Assembly (NCBI GenBank): GCA_945910005.1
Contig: OX246747.1
Location: 9,440,525 to 9,504,524 of the forward strand
Direction: 5' to 3'
DNA: 64,000 nucleotides
Source: Isoperla grammatica
Taxonomy: Eukaryota > Arthropoda > Insecta > Plecoptera > Perlodidae
A program made the translations under genes and the position numbers. The notes under the pieces are model-generated. The model saw only the letters and a list, made by a program, of their open reading frames with translations, ran no database searches and was not told the DNA's origin. Shown here piece after piece: positions 10,091 to 20,668 of the stretch (within the stretch, counting starts at the first letter, position 1; the number at the start of each line of letters is the position of its first letter).

Positions 10091-10970
10091 TGGTATCTAA
10101 AAACAATGAAAAACTGGTAGTTATTTTAAATAGGTGCACCAATTAATATACGTCTGTGATATATATCTAGGCCTAGTGGACTCATTGTTGAGCAAAATAA
10201 ATAAATTACACTGGAACTACAAAATATAGTACAAAAAGAATTTTATAATAAGGCTATGCATGATATTTAGTAGTAATGAATAATGATTGGAAATATGAGT
10301 GTTATTTTGTAATGCTATTATTTATGGCGGAAAATTGACAGAAGTCTGTCGTACAACATTCGAATTTATTTGGCAAAATCTGCCAGTTTTAACTTCAGTC
10401 AAGTCTAAAACATGCCCTGCTTTAATCAAGGCGTCTCCTTTTGAGAAGGACTGATTGTATTCATAGTCAGCAACACATTTTTTTAAGCCGTTTTTAATTA
10501 AATAATTATCACAATTTGACATTTTTTTACATAGGAAGACATCTACTTGTTCATGTTATATCCAGTACCCAGGAATCGTGGCAGTTGTCATTAATTAACA
10601 TTGAAGGGGAAGGTATAATACATTTTATGTTTTCCACAAGTAAACTACAAATCAGTAAAAAGATCTATTTGTTTAATATGTTTATTGTTTCAGTCTTACG
10701 TTACAGTCTAGTGTATGGCCCTAGCCCTAAATTACAACTCGATTAAGGTTGTTGATCTGCGAGGATGAAGTAAACGTAACACAATGGATGGATAGTTTGT
10801 AGAATAGTCTTCACATCAATTAAATAAAAAAATAACATAACAGAAAGTACTCTCCGATAAGATTAGATTAGATTGGATAGTTTGTCGTTCGTTTCTATTA
10901 ATAAAGAAGAATCGTTCATTTTCTACATTATTTCTTTTCAAAATACTTCATGATGTCCAACATTTTCTCA
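10091..10970. other. Mostly non-coding AT-rich stretch
   Basis: A minus-strand frame at 10322-10522 (66 codons) looks mildly coding (GDALIKAGHVLDLTEVKTG) but I cannot assign it. Otherwise AT-rich. Confidence 0.4.
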
Positions 10971-10974
10971 GCAA

Positions 10975-11480
10975 GTTAAAATTCCTTCTGATCCCTTTCC
11001 TTCATATACGCAATCAATGGATCTTCAATAGGCGGGCACTTCTTTTTGGTACTTGCTTTTCCACACTTCCTCCTTTTGGCTGTTAACTCCATCGGCGGTG
11101 ATGGAGAGTCAGAAGTGGTACCGGTACCAGAAGATGCGGATGCTGTGGTTGTAGACAGGTCAACTGAATGTGACGAACCATGTTCATAATGTGCTGGGAG
11201 GCGAGAAGTAGCGACTGAACTAGCAAATGAAGGTAGAGATATACTTGGTTCACTCTCTCACAAAACCAAATATTCGGCAAAGTCATAAGATGTGTCCACT
11301 GAGTCGGTATTTGAGGACATTGGCCCAGGGCTGGGAGACTTTGATGAATCTATCAGGAATGGCGGTGAGATAATGTGGCGGTCACTCATGACTGTGTCAA
11401 TGGCATCAAAATATGGCCAAGTTGTTGCCAAAAGGTCATTACTTTCAGTACTCATTCCGGTAGGAGCATTTTTCAGCTCC
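10975..11480 (-). pseudogene. Second protein of a PIF/Harbinger-like element, C-terminal part
   Basis: A minus-strand reading frame starts at an AG acceptor near 11480 (TTCCAG|GAGCTG), runs through DLLATTWPYFDAIDTVMSDR and continues past one in-frame TGA (about 11271) through a Ser/Thr-rich linker to a basic stretch (ELTAKRRKCGKASTKKK) and a stop near 10975. PIF/Harbinger elements carry such a gene, usually a Myb/SANT-like DNA-binding protein, divergently placed beside the transposase, and a Harbinger transposase remnant lies just to the right on the other strand. The DNA-binding N-terminus is missing. The link is by position; a host adapter protein is possible. Confidence 0.45.
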
Positions 11481-11628
11481 TGGAATTAACATTTTGTTAG
11501 TAGGCCTTAGCAAAGTCTACGTTATTGGTGTAGGTGGGTTGTCATTGTTTTATTTTAAAGGGATAGGCTATAGCCCCGTGTGATACTTAAGTTCATGTTA
11601 CGTACATGACTGAACTAAGTTCAAGTTC

Positions 11629-12210
11629 ATGTTACGTACATGTTCCACTCGGCTGAACGCATTATTGCATTGCATACGCAATGCATTATTCCCTGGCAGT
11701 ACAAGCGATAAGTTCATCTGGAATTCATCCAATTTAAAAAGGGCTCTAACAAAGAAATATGAAGAAAATAGGAACATGGGGTTCTATCTTTTAGGAGATA
11801 GTGGGTACAACCTAGAACCCTGGCTGCTAATTCCACACAGCAGGGTGGAACCAAACTCTCCAGAAGAGTTATTCAATGAACGTCAGATGGTTGTTCGCAG
11901 CATTATCGAAAGTTGTAACGGTTTGTTAAAAGCTCGCTTTCGATGTTGCTTAAAGGATCGTGTGCTACACTATCATCCTGAGATGGTTTCCCAAATCGTG
12001 TGTGCATGTTGTGTATTACACAACGTTTTTGTTGATGCAAGACTTGATATGAATGTGGACTCTGAAGAAGAAGATTTATCCTCATCATCGTCATCATCAG
12101 AGAGTGAGAAAGACATCGAAGAAGAGAGGCCAGCAGGTAGACAACGGAACCCAGTCCTGGTTGCAGGGGAGAGAGTACGAGCACGCTTCATTCAGAAGCA
12201 CTTCACATAA
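11629..12210 (+). pseudogene. PIF/Harbinger (HARBI1-like) transposase, C-terminal half
   Basis: The 193-codon frame keeps the second half of a DDE_Tnp_4 nuclease. FPGSTSDKFIW (21-31) is the block after the first catalytic Asp. LLGDSGYNLEPWLL (54-67) holds the second (D57), and RSIIESCNGLLKARFRC (90-106) the catalytic Glu (E94). CCVLHN follows, then an acidic Ser-rich tail. The N-terminal helix-turn-helix and first Asp are missing and no upstream exon is found. The first 17 codons are not conserved and the apparent start is not real. Family members of about 350-400 residues cut and paste DNA at trinucleotide targets. Probably inactive. Confidence 0.8.
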
Positions 12211-12860
12211 ATAGGAAAAAGTGTTTTAAATGTCAATTATATAAAACACAGGTTATGTTGATAGGTAGCAATCGGCATGAGAGTTGGTATGGGACTCAAT
12301 AGCTTACCTTCGTAGTGTGGTGCAATCTGAGCATTTGTGTAACATTGAAACTAACTGTAGAACCAAATTTGTATTTAGTATTGTCTATTCACTCTGTTGA
12401 AAGTTAACTGCTTTTTTCAGTGCGTGACATAATACATTGTAAATGTGCTTCATTGCTATGACGATTCCAGGTCAACATTTACATTATGTTTACATTATCG
12501 GTTTAGTTGCTTTAAAATTAAAGTCCCCACTAAAAACCAGTCTTGTACTGAGTGGGTAGACTATATAAGTACGAATTTATTTATTTATTCACAAATCGTT
12601 TTTTTTTTTGCTTTCTCTATTACTATAATGTCTCATCATGCAAATCCTCGGCTTACACCACACATTGAAGGTAAGCTGTTGGATCCTTCCGTAACACTCA
12701 GTTAAAGTAAACAATTCACTGAAATAATATTGAAGAGTTTATAAAGATTCAAGATTATTTTATTTAAGCAGTTGTGCATGTTCTACAAAAATATGTCAAA
12801 CCTCTTTAGTAAGAGGATGAGTAAAATAATATTCATAAAACACCTACATATCCTAAGTTT
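12211..12860. other. Non-coding AT-rich stretch
   Basis: No gene or repeat recognised. A short plus frame at 12445-12705 shows no domain. Confidence 0.5.
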
Positions 12861-13005
12861 AGTTTCCTAATTTACTTGAGTTGTGTTTTAAAAAATTTCA
12901 ACATTTTGTTGGCAATAACTGATACTTTTTTAACATGTTCTGCTTGTGCGGTGGATGCTTTGGCATGCTCCTCAGCTGCCTTAGCTCGATTTTTCCGCCG
13001 TAGCA

Positions 13006-13383
13006 CCTGCCCAGGGACTGCCACCTAATCGTGGTGGGCAGGTTTGCGTGCTTTGTTGATCCAGAGAGCTATGACGGCGGAAGCGTGTGCTTCTGGTAGG
13101 GCCACCCAAGCCGGACTGGTCGAGGAGGAGAAGTCAGACGAAGTGCAGTCCACACCCCAATCCCCTTTCCCCCCCACTGTCCCTTTGAATATTTCTCCTC
13201 CCACTTGGCCCTGCCCTCCCTTGCTGGACTTCCGTATGACGACTCACGCAACGTACAATGGATCTGATTCGGATGTGGCTTTATTCTTCATTATCATCTT
13301 TCTCATCTTCATTATCACCCGCTCATCGTCTCGATTAGCCATCGTTGCATAAATATGAGACGATAAGCCCCATTAATCAATCA
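13006..13383 (+). mobile_element. SINE-like retroelement, second subfamily, full length
   Basis: It has the hairpin head (CCTGCCC...GGGCAGG), the conserved body, GACGACTCACGCAACG and the TTGCATAAATATGAGACGAT tail with AATCAATCA. The left target duplication CCGCCGTAGCA (12995-13005) recurs only at 13484-13494, after an extra 100-bp segment, so the inserted unit is longer than the SINE. Confidence 0.85.
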
Positions 13384-13483
13384 TGCAATAAAACAGTAAG
13401 TAACGAGTTACATTATCTTGGTGGCGCAAAATGACCTAACTGGTTGAAGCGCCCTTAAACCCAATAAACTAACTAACTAACTG
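13384..13483 (+). mobile_element. Foreign retroelement tail joined to SINE
   Basis: About 100 bp ending GCGCCCTTAAACCCAATAAA and an (AACT)n tail, unlike the SINE tails here. It lies inside the same 11-bp target duplication, so it came in with the SINE, probably as one chimaeric copy. Confidence 0.6.
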
Positions 13484-13713
13484 CCGCCGTAGCAATCCGT
13501 CCCAGCAATTCATTTTTTTTGTTTTTTATTTTTATGAGCTCCGTCTGTTTTCCAAGAAGCTGGAAGTTGCCTCCTTGGTATTCTTCAACTCCATTTGAGG
13601 GACTCGAAGGCGATTTCTCAGGCCTGTGGATATTGATGGGGATGTGGATAGTGACGGGGACATTGATGGGGGAGGGGGGGGGGGGGGGGGAGAGAGATAC
13701 GGACGAGATTTAA

Positions 13714-14085
13714 GAGCGAAGGATACCTCTACGTCAAAAACCGCAGGAAATTTTCATTTTTTAATTATATCTCAAGATTGAAACACAACATCAAAAATCT
13801 AAGACACCATAGCGCTGTGGTTTGGTAATCCCTACACACTGAATGATAAATGTTTTTAACGTTATCATCAGTATGACTGTGATAACGATTTCCTTAGTAA
13901 TTTGAAGAAATCGTTATCACAGTCATACTGATGATAACGCAAAATACATTTATCATTCAGTGTGTAGGGATTACCAAACCACAGCGCTATGGTGTCTCAG
14001 ATGTTTGATGTTGTGTTTCAATCTTGAGATATAATTAAAAACTGAAAATTGTCTGCGGTTTTTGACGTAGAGGTATCCTTCGCTC
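13714..14085. mobile_element. 372-bp foldback MITE flanked by TTAA
   Basis: Nearly perfect inverted arms of about 180 bp start GAGCGAAGGATACCTCTACG and meet at a loop of about 12 bases near 13900. TTAA flanks both ends (13710-13713, 14086-14089), the target used by piggyBac and Kolobok elements. It is non-coding and would fold into one long hairpin if transcribed. A poly-G run (13673-13690) lies just to the left. Confidence 0.8.
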
Positions 14086-14089
14086 TTAA

Positions 14090-15135
14090 CCCTTAATATT
14101 CTCAAGAATGAGAATTTTCCTCGACTAATAAATTCTTAAAATTAGGATATTTATTTATTTTTGAGAAAAACGATTCATAGTTTAAAACCTTGTTTTGATG
14201 CCATTATAGGCAGTAGGCTATTGCAAGGGGCACTTGACCTCATCGTCATCAACAAACGGTTACCTCCGATCACAGATTGTATGTCAGATCTAGACTTAAA
14301 ATTAGAATTGGCAACGAGAACTCTGCATTCGGACACGTCCCAAAAAAGTCAATTGATACTTATCTACCCCCCCCCCCAGTATCTTTGAATTCAGTTACTG
14401 TATGTAAGGAAACAATTAAATGTAAATGTTAACTAAATGCAAAATAAATTACAAAATACAAAACAATACCACTAAAAAGTGCACAATACGGCACCCCATC
14501 CCCCCATATTTAGATGATACAAAATAAATTACATTTAAAAAGGTATCTTGCTTTATCTCGTTAGGGATGTGGGCACAAAAATAGATTACAATTGGAAAAA
14601 AATATTTGTTAACCATGCATGCTAAATAAACTAAACATCCACACACCACTCTACAATTTGCAAATAATAGGTAAGCCTACCTTGTAACGGTGAGTGAACA
14701 ATATTCATAATTCCCACATGACGCCACACCGCCCATGATTGCGACACAATTGATGAGGACATACATATCCTAGATCATTTAGTTAAAACAATTCGAATTC
14801 AATAAAAAGACTATTTTAGAATTTAAAAAGTAAACATAAGTAGTAATATAAAAATTAAAATTTACTACACATTCCAATTTTATTTCAGAAACAGGCTGAA
14901 ATTAAAAAACTAGGAATTTCGTGTTCTACCAGCCTTCAATTGTTTCTCCGTGGCAACATCAAAGTTTGATCACAATCAAAGGTGTGACGTACGTGCAACC
15001 TACGAATAGGATTGCCTATAGCTTAATCACATACATGCTTTGACATTAAAACTTAATAGTCAACTTCAACATATATTCAAGAAAGTAATAACATTTCCTG
15101 ACCAATGCCCAATAATACCTCCCAATTGTTGGGGG
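14090..15135. other. Non-coding stretch
   Basis: A plus frame at 14161-14388 contains plausible coding text (ALDLIVINKRLPPITDCM) but no recognisable domain and no good start. The rest is AT-rich. Confidence 0.4.
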
Positions 15136-15363
15136 TTGTTGGTGGGGGGGGGGGGGGTATCACTTGTCCCGCCATCTTCATTTTGAAATATGGCAATCCT
15201 AGCTGACCGACCCCCCACTACAAAAATAGTTCCTATACCACTGGGGAGGGGGCACTCCCCTCCCCAGTGGCATAGGAACTATTTTTGTAGTGGGGGGTCA
15301 GCTGGGATTGCCATATTTCAAAATGAAGATGGCGGGACAAGTGATACCCCCCCCCCAACAACA
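15136..15363. mobile_element. 228-bp near-perfect palindrome
   Basis: Arms of about 105-110 bp (TTGTTGG, poly-G, TATCACTTGTCCCGCCATCT) mirror each other around GGGGAGGGGGCACTCCCCTC at about 15241-15262. It is non-coding. Most likely a foldback MITE with almost no loop; no clear target duplication. Confidence 0.7.
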
Positions 15364-16920
15364 ATGCCGTAGGTGAAAATTTTTAAAATCAGGAGTTTTT
15401 GAGTGATTTCTGAGCATTTCAGACAAAATACCCGACTGAAAGTAACACTTAAATAAATACTGAAATACTGCCGTTTGTGTAGTGCAAACACCCCCAAAAT
15501 TTGGCTAAATGGGATGTTGGTTGTTATGGGCATAACTTTTGAATCGTACGGTACTACCCCTCTCACCCCTCGCCACAGAGATAAGCAGACGACTGGCGTA
15601 GGAAAAGATAACGAGACAGTTGTAGTCGAGCGATCGTCCGAGCATTACCTCGATGGAGGGAAGTGATTGCGTGTGCACGGATAGGAAACCTAGTCGACGG
15701 CGGAGCTACTGAGACTGTTGTGACAGTAAGGCTTACATTGTCTGCACTAGCGTCTTGGACGGAAGTATTCCTTGAACGAACATTAACAAGTTGCTAAAGG
15801 AGATCGACTGTTGTTCCGATACTCGGAACATTAACCGGAACTAAGAGATACGACTACGACGGCTGCTGATTCCTGGCGTGACGGACGGACGCCTGGGGAC
15901 GGTTCTGGCGAGCTGGCGCATCCCGCACACACCCCCTACCTGGCTTGATTCTCCCTTTACCGGAGAGAAGGCTGAGGCTGCGGCTGATAAGTACTCCTGA
16001 ACACTCCTATGGATGTTCAGTCATTATCGTTATTATTTGTTTACCCTTCTAATAGACTATTTCCCAGAGTTAGTGTTTACATTATTTACGTAAACCAATA
16101 TCAACAATGTGCAGTCATCGCCAAGCACGGCTGATACTAGCGAGTGTTTCTCTTATTTCTTTATTATTGACTGTACTATTACGCTCACTCTGAACATTCC
16201 TTTGGTTGTTTACGTACATGACGTCGTAAAGCCATCATCAACTGTCAACCTAAGTTGCCAGCACGGCAGGGTCAGACAATGGTCTCTTGAAAACGCCTCA
16301 GTGACTTTATTAAATTATGCTATTCATCACAATCATCTTATAGTCCTTTGCGCATAACGCTCGAAAAAGGCCTGGTCGGTATAAAATTTGGGTCGAAGGA
16401 TGACATATATCAAATGAAAGCTTTAGATGAGTACTTTTCAAAAAATCATGATATACCTCTGGCAAATCCAGCTTTCTACGTCAAAACCAGGGTCAAAGGT
16501 CAAATTTGTAATTTTTTAAATAATTTTTTATTAAATAACGAAAAATGTTTGCAAGTTTAAAAATACTTTTTTAGTAAGATAAATGTATAAAGTTTATTAA
16601 AAAAAAAAAAAATTACCTACTTACCTTTTTTGACCTTGATTGGGGTCAATTTCCTCAAAATGGGTAATTTCTAAAATTTTCTTCGATTTATTGGCCAATA
16701 TTCATTATATCAACGTACTTACTCATAAATACGTTAAAATGAATAGTTCTTATTGTTATCACATTGTTTTCACGGTATTCATTCAAAATGGCGGTCAAAG
16801 GTCAATAGGTAAGTATCGTCAAACTAGGTCTAGTAACTAAAATATTACTTGTGGGTACTCTAAAGACGCAGAATTTTAACTGCAATTACAACAACGAATA
16901 ATAATATCATGTTCAGTACA
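15364..16920. other. Non-coding stretch
   Basis: 15570-15960 is GC-rich without a convincing frame. 16350-16830 contains recurring GGTCAAAGGTCAA and AAAATGG words with homopolymer runs, probably old repeat. No gene can be supported. Confidence 0.45.
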
Positions 16921-17460
16921 CAGGGGCCGGATTCACAAGAGGTCTTAACTTAGGACCGGTCCTAAGTCCTGCTGTACCGTATGTGCTATTATAAATCCAT
17001 GATAGGCCTACTACACGGCCCAATTGATAGCTACTTTCGTGGAAATCACAGTGAACTTAAAATATTGCAAGGCGGTGTTTTAAAGTTTAATGTTTTGTTT
17101 TCTTATACCTCCACAATCTAAAAACAGAGAAATGTGTATGTCAAGGTAAGTAAACGATATTTATTTATGTTCACACTTTGAAGTCATAGACGCATTGCCA
17201 CCATCTTTGAAGAAAGATAAGACCAACTCAGACCGGGCCTAAATATTTGTCTCAAGTGTTTGTTATTTCACCCACTCATTGTCTCGATTAGCCTCGTTGC
17301 AAAAATATGAGACGTTTAGCCCAAATAATCAATTGTTTTTTACTAGGGTTTCTTAGCAACGTCGAGTCGAGGCTATGTGTAGGTCCATATCAGCCAATGG
17401 CGTAGTGGTCCTAAAGTTAGGCCAGGCCTAAGTTAAGACCTCTTGTGAATCCGGCCCCTG
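16921..17460. mobile_element. 540-bp TIR element with nested SINE tail
   Basis: The left end CAGGGGCCGGATTCACAAGA, followed by GGTCTTAACTTAGG, returns as its exact complement at 17427-17460, giving inverted repeats of at least 34 bp. CAGGG-type ends are common in hAT elements, but no convincing 8-bp duplication is seen. It is non-coding. A SINE tail sits inside (17268-17332) and so inserted later. Confidence 0.7.
17268..17332 (+). mobile_element. SINE 3' tail nested in TIR element
   Basis: CACCCACTCATTGTCTCGAT through TTGCAAAAATATGAGACG and AATAATCAATTG. Strongly 5' truncated. Confidence 0.7.
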
Positions 17461-18060
17461 GTGTTTAATTTTGTAAGGCATATTTTGCCTTGTCAGTGGT
17501 GCCAACCCAATAACACCGATACCCGATACTGTCTTATCGGTCACTATATTTGTATCATTGTTAATCGTGTCCGTCTATTGTTACTAATACCCATGTTAAC
17601 ATTATTATCAATTATTACATTATTAAAAATTATCATCTAATATTATCATTATTAGCATATACAATTGTGACAGCCTCTCTCTCTATGGTTTCTTGTTTTT
17701 CTCAAATTCCCTTAAAAAAAACAAGTGGAGCCCTACCAGTTCACACATACGTCTCTCGTCAGGGTACTCCTGAACCTGACCCACCCCCCACCACTGCAGC
17801 TAGCCGGCACTCGATCCCCATCGAGTATTTTCTGCTTTGGGCACGTAGAAACTCTGAAGGAGAACTGAGATTTTGTCTAATTTTCCGTACAGGCTTTGAC
17901 AGTTTTGGTGGATTAGTTTTAGGCCCCCTGTGTACAAGTTTTGGGTTTACCACTAGCGGCTAAGTTAGTTCTAACTGAGCTTGTGCCATTTGAAATGAAT
18001 CATTTTCATTCAAGGCTATATTATCTAAATCTAACATTGAGCTCAGAATTTCACAATTGT
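17461..18060. other. Non-coding stretch
   Basis: An AT-rich part (17500-17660) is followed by short opposing open frames at 17667-17963 without recognisable domains. Confidence 0.4.
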
Positions 18061-18073
18061 CTCTGGCCGTTAT

Positions 18074-18955
18074 AATTGCTTCATGGTCAAAACCAAAAAA
18101 AATTATCTTCTTCATCAGATATGGTCCTTTTGTTTTTCTTCTGCTTGGTCTGGTCTTTACGTTGGGTCTCTTGTCCCGGTTGATTCATTAGGGGACTGCC
18201 CGGGTTCATGTCACTCACCGCTGGGAGCAAAGTGTCGTTCTCCTTGGTTTCGACTACCTGGGTCGCATCACTTTCCGTGGGCAAAGATTCTTTGGACTTA
18301 ACATCGGTGCTAGGACTTTGGGGAGATACGCTGTTGTCCGATGGATCGTCGTGGGCCTGCGTCTGGACGGCCGGGGTGTTCTTTGCTCGAAGCAGGTAAC
18401 AGTGGGGGGGACCTCGGAGAGGTTCTGCAGGGGTGTGAAGAGTTTTCTAGATTCAAAAGACTGGTGGGCTGGTTGTAATTTGTGTTTCGTGGGTTCAAAG
18501 TATGTATCCTGGCCAGATACTGGTGAGGGTGCGGGCATTAGTTCCTGTTGGTTTGAGGGCCTGGGCCTAGTCGTCTTCTTTGGGCCTACTTCTTGCCTTT
18601 CTATAATTTTCGTTGGAAATTTCGGGCTTGGAGTAGGTTTCTGTTGCTGTAGGCGTAGGGCCACTTCGTCTGATGGTTCAGGTCTACTGCAGTTGCCAGG
18701 CCTAGAGCTAGGCCTAGGCCTGTATGTAGGGAAAGGGGGCCACAGTAGGACTCCTTCTCTCTGGAGTTTTGAGTTGGAAAATCACTTGCCGCAGGTCCAT
18801 ATGCCTGCTCCGTGCTAGGCCTACACCGGACCGAAAATAACCTCACTTAATTTTCCATTTCCATCACATGGCCTTTTAACTGATCTAGTTTAGCCGCAAT
18901 TTCACTTAGGATGTCACTAACGGGTGTGGTTTGCGTTCTTAGCGAGTCCATTTTG
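18074..18955 (-). pseudogene. Unidentified Pro/Ser-rich retroelement-like frame, broken
   Basis: On the minus strand a short frame starts at an ATG near 18952 (MDSLRTQTTPVSDILSEIAA) and stops after about 34 codons. Pro/Ser/Thr-rich frames with frame changes follow down to a basic, acid-ended stretch (QTKQKKNKRTISDEEDN). The whole looks like a decayed gag/ORF1-type protein: helix at the start, disordered Pro-rich body, basic end. No zinc knuckle or RT is found. Function unknown. Confidence 0.35.
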
Positions 18956-18960
18956 ATTCA

Positions 18961-19540
18961 GGTCAAAAGGGATTGACACTTCGCAGTGTCAGAATGCAAG
19001 TGTTCTATCTCCAATTATGCAGTTTTGAGTAATGGGGACCCAAAGTTTCAGTCAAGTATAGCTTTAGACCCTTATTCACAAACAAAAAGTGTTTGATGCT
19101 ATAAAGCATATTGATGTAATACTAACAATTCCTCAATTTTTCAGAATTGAGAGATTAGTTTTTGCTGTCGAAATGAATATTGTTGATTGGAGATAGAACA
19201 TTTGGATTTTGGGTAAAAATGAAAACAAGAATGCATTTGTTCTATCTCCATATTCTGTTGCTTTTTTACTGTCAATCACCTTTACAACATGGGTAATAGT
19301 TACAATTAAATGATTTTAAAATATAGTTAGATCTATATTAACATAATACAACACATATTGATGATACATTTGAATCTAAAAGTGAATATAATGGCCCAGT
19401 ACTAACGTAATTCAGTTGGAAATTACATTTTTTCCACTGACATGCTGATATGACAGGCAATTTACCAAAATAATTAATAATAATATATAATAATTATTTA
19501 TTAATATAATATATAATATTAATAATTAATATTCATGATA
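18961..19540. other. AT-rich non-coding stretch
   Basis: TTCTATCTCCA-type words recur three times (18990-19260, both orientations). A TAATAATATATAATAATTAT tract lies at 19474-19530. No gene. Confidence 0.5.
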
Positions 19541-19544
19541 ATTA

Positions 19545-20668
19545 AGAGGCCTTGTTTAAATTACAAAAAAAATGTTGATAAGAAAAACATGTTTGTGTTT
19601 CTTGTTTCAGGTACATGAGGGTATTGTAGAATGCCTTGTCTACGTCACTCATGTAGCGGTACATACTTTTTATGTCTTTTTTCTTATCATCATATTTTAA
19701 GGTTGGTTTTGTGCCTATTGCGACAATGTTCGGTATCTGCTCCATAAGTTAGTCAGATGGTCTTTTTTAGCCACGCGAACAGACTTTGACTTCCAAAGCC
19801 GCACTGTTGTAAGGGGGGAATTAAAATTGTTCCAATACTTCAGGGTGCTGATATCCTCGGATGAATAGCATAAATGTTTCACTTTTGTGTATGGCACCTG
19901 ATTGAATTTGACATGGGATGAAACAGCCTGGTAATTAAGGAAGGTGCGTCCATGCATTTGCAAAAATTGCATGTTTCCATTTCTGCCTAGTTGTGTCAGA
20001 GCACGCAACAAGGCAGGCGCCTGCCCTGGGACTGCTACCTTATCGTGGTGGGCAGGTTTGCGTGCTTTGTTGATCCCGAGAGCTATGCCGGCGGAAGCGT
20101 ATGCTTCTGGTAGGGCCACCCTAGCCGGACTGGTCGAGGAGGAGAAGTCAGACGAAATGCAGTCCACACCTTAATCCCCTTTCCTCCCCTTTCCCTTTTC
20201 CTCACGCGTCCTCCTACTTGCTCCTTTCCTCCAAAGAGCCCCCACTTTCATCTTCATCATCACCCACTCATCGTCTTGATTAGCCAAGTTGCAAAAATAT
20301 AAGACGTTAAGCCCAAATATCTATCCAACAAGGCAGGCGGACTGTAAATTTCACGGCTGGACAGCCATTTTTCAATGCGACTGTGGACATTGTCCACCTC
20401 TTGTATATTACCGTGACCCGGTTCAGAACATTTCTGTTCAATTTCCTTAAGGTTCATACGTTCATACCCTCCTCTTTCATGGTGCTTAGGAACTTCTTAA
20501 GTGCTAGGCTTATGATCGAGTTCCTGTTCTGAGGAACACAGGCATCCGACCGAAGAATGAGTTTTTCAATCTCGGGATGGTCAGCAACAACTAGACCAAG
20601 AATGCTCACTAGTGCGCTTGCAATGTGGTTTCCGCTCCGACCTGAAATACATTCATGCCACAGAGATA
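19545..20668 (-). pseudogene. DUF7869-like transposon protein, split by a SINE
   Basis: Minus-strand reading gives LWHECISGRSGNHIASALVS, LILRSDACVPQNRNSIISLA, CSEPGHGNIQEVDNVHSRIE, then KDHLTNLW and SMYRYMSDVDKAFYNTLM. The first three blocks line up with WTENSAGRGANEVASA, FADSCAGQNKN and the HSYLPADRVFGRVEK region of the gene at 36228-37926, so both belong to one family (DUF7869-like, probably an RNase H-fold nuclease of DNA transposons; that function is inference). Three lesions are visible: an 8-bp duplication GTATGAAC near 20455, the SINE at 20020-20325, and a frame change near 19735. The N-terminal half is missing beyond 20668. Confidence 0.65.
20020..20325 (+). mobile_element. SINE-like element, first subfamily, with 14-bp target duplication
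   Basis: The hairpin head (GCCTGCCCTGG...GGGCAGG), conserved body and GTTGCAAAAATATAAGACGT tail are complete. CAACAAGGCAGGCG at 20006-20019 recurs at 20326-20339, a perfect 14-bp duplication typical of LINE-driven target-primed insertion. Removing the element plus one duplicate (320 bp) rejoins the interrupted minus-strand frame. Confidence 0.92.

Larger units (their letters stand above)
12860..13660 (-). pseudogene. Unidentified coiled-coil C-terminal exon split by retroelement
   Basis: On the minus strand a Pro/Ser-rich frame (about 13660-13530) leads into QLLGKQTELIKIKNKKNELL. After the SINE insertion and a frame change, KAAEEHAKASTAQAEHVKKV continues to a stop near 12865. The layout (Pro/Ser linker, then a basic coiled coil) resembles the C-termini of Myb/SANT-like proteins of Harbinger elements, but the DNA-binding part is not visible. 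A composite SINE with an 11-bp duplication (12995-13005 and 13484-13494) interrupts it. Confidence 0.4.

Noticed and set aside
18318..18818. 166-codon plus-strand gene
   Set aside because: It lies opposite a Pro/Ser-rich minus-strand frame and looks like its Gly/Trp-rich complement; no domain.
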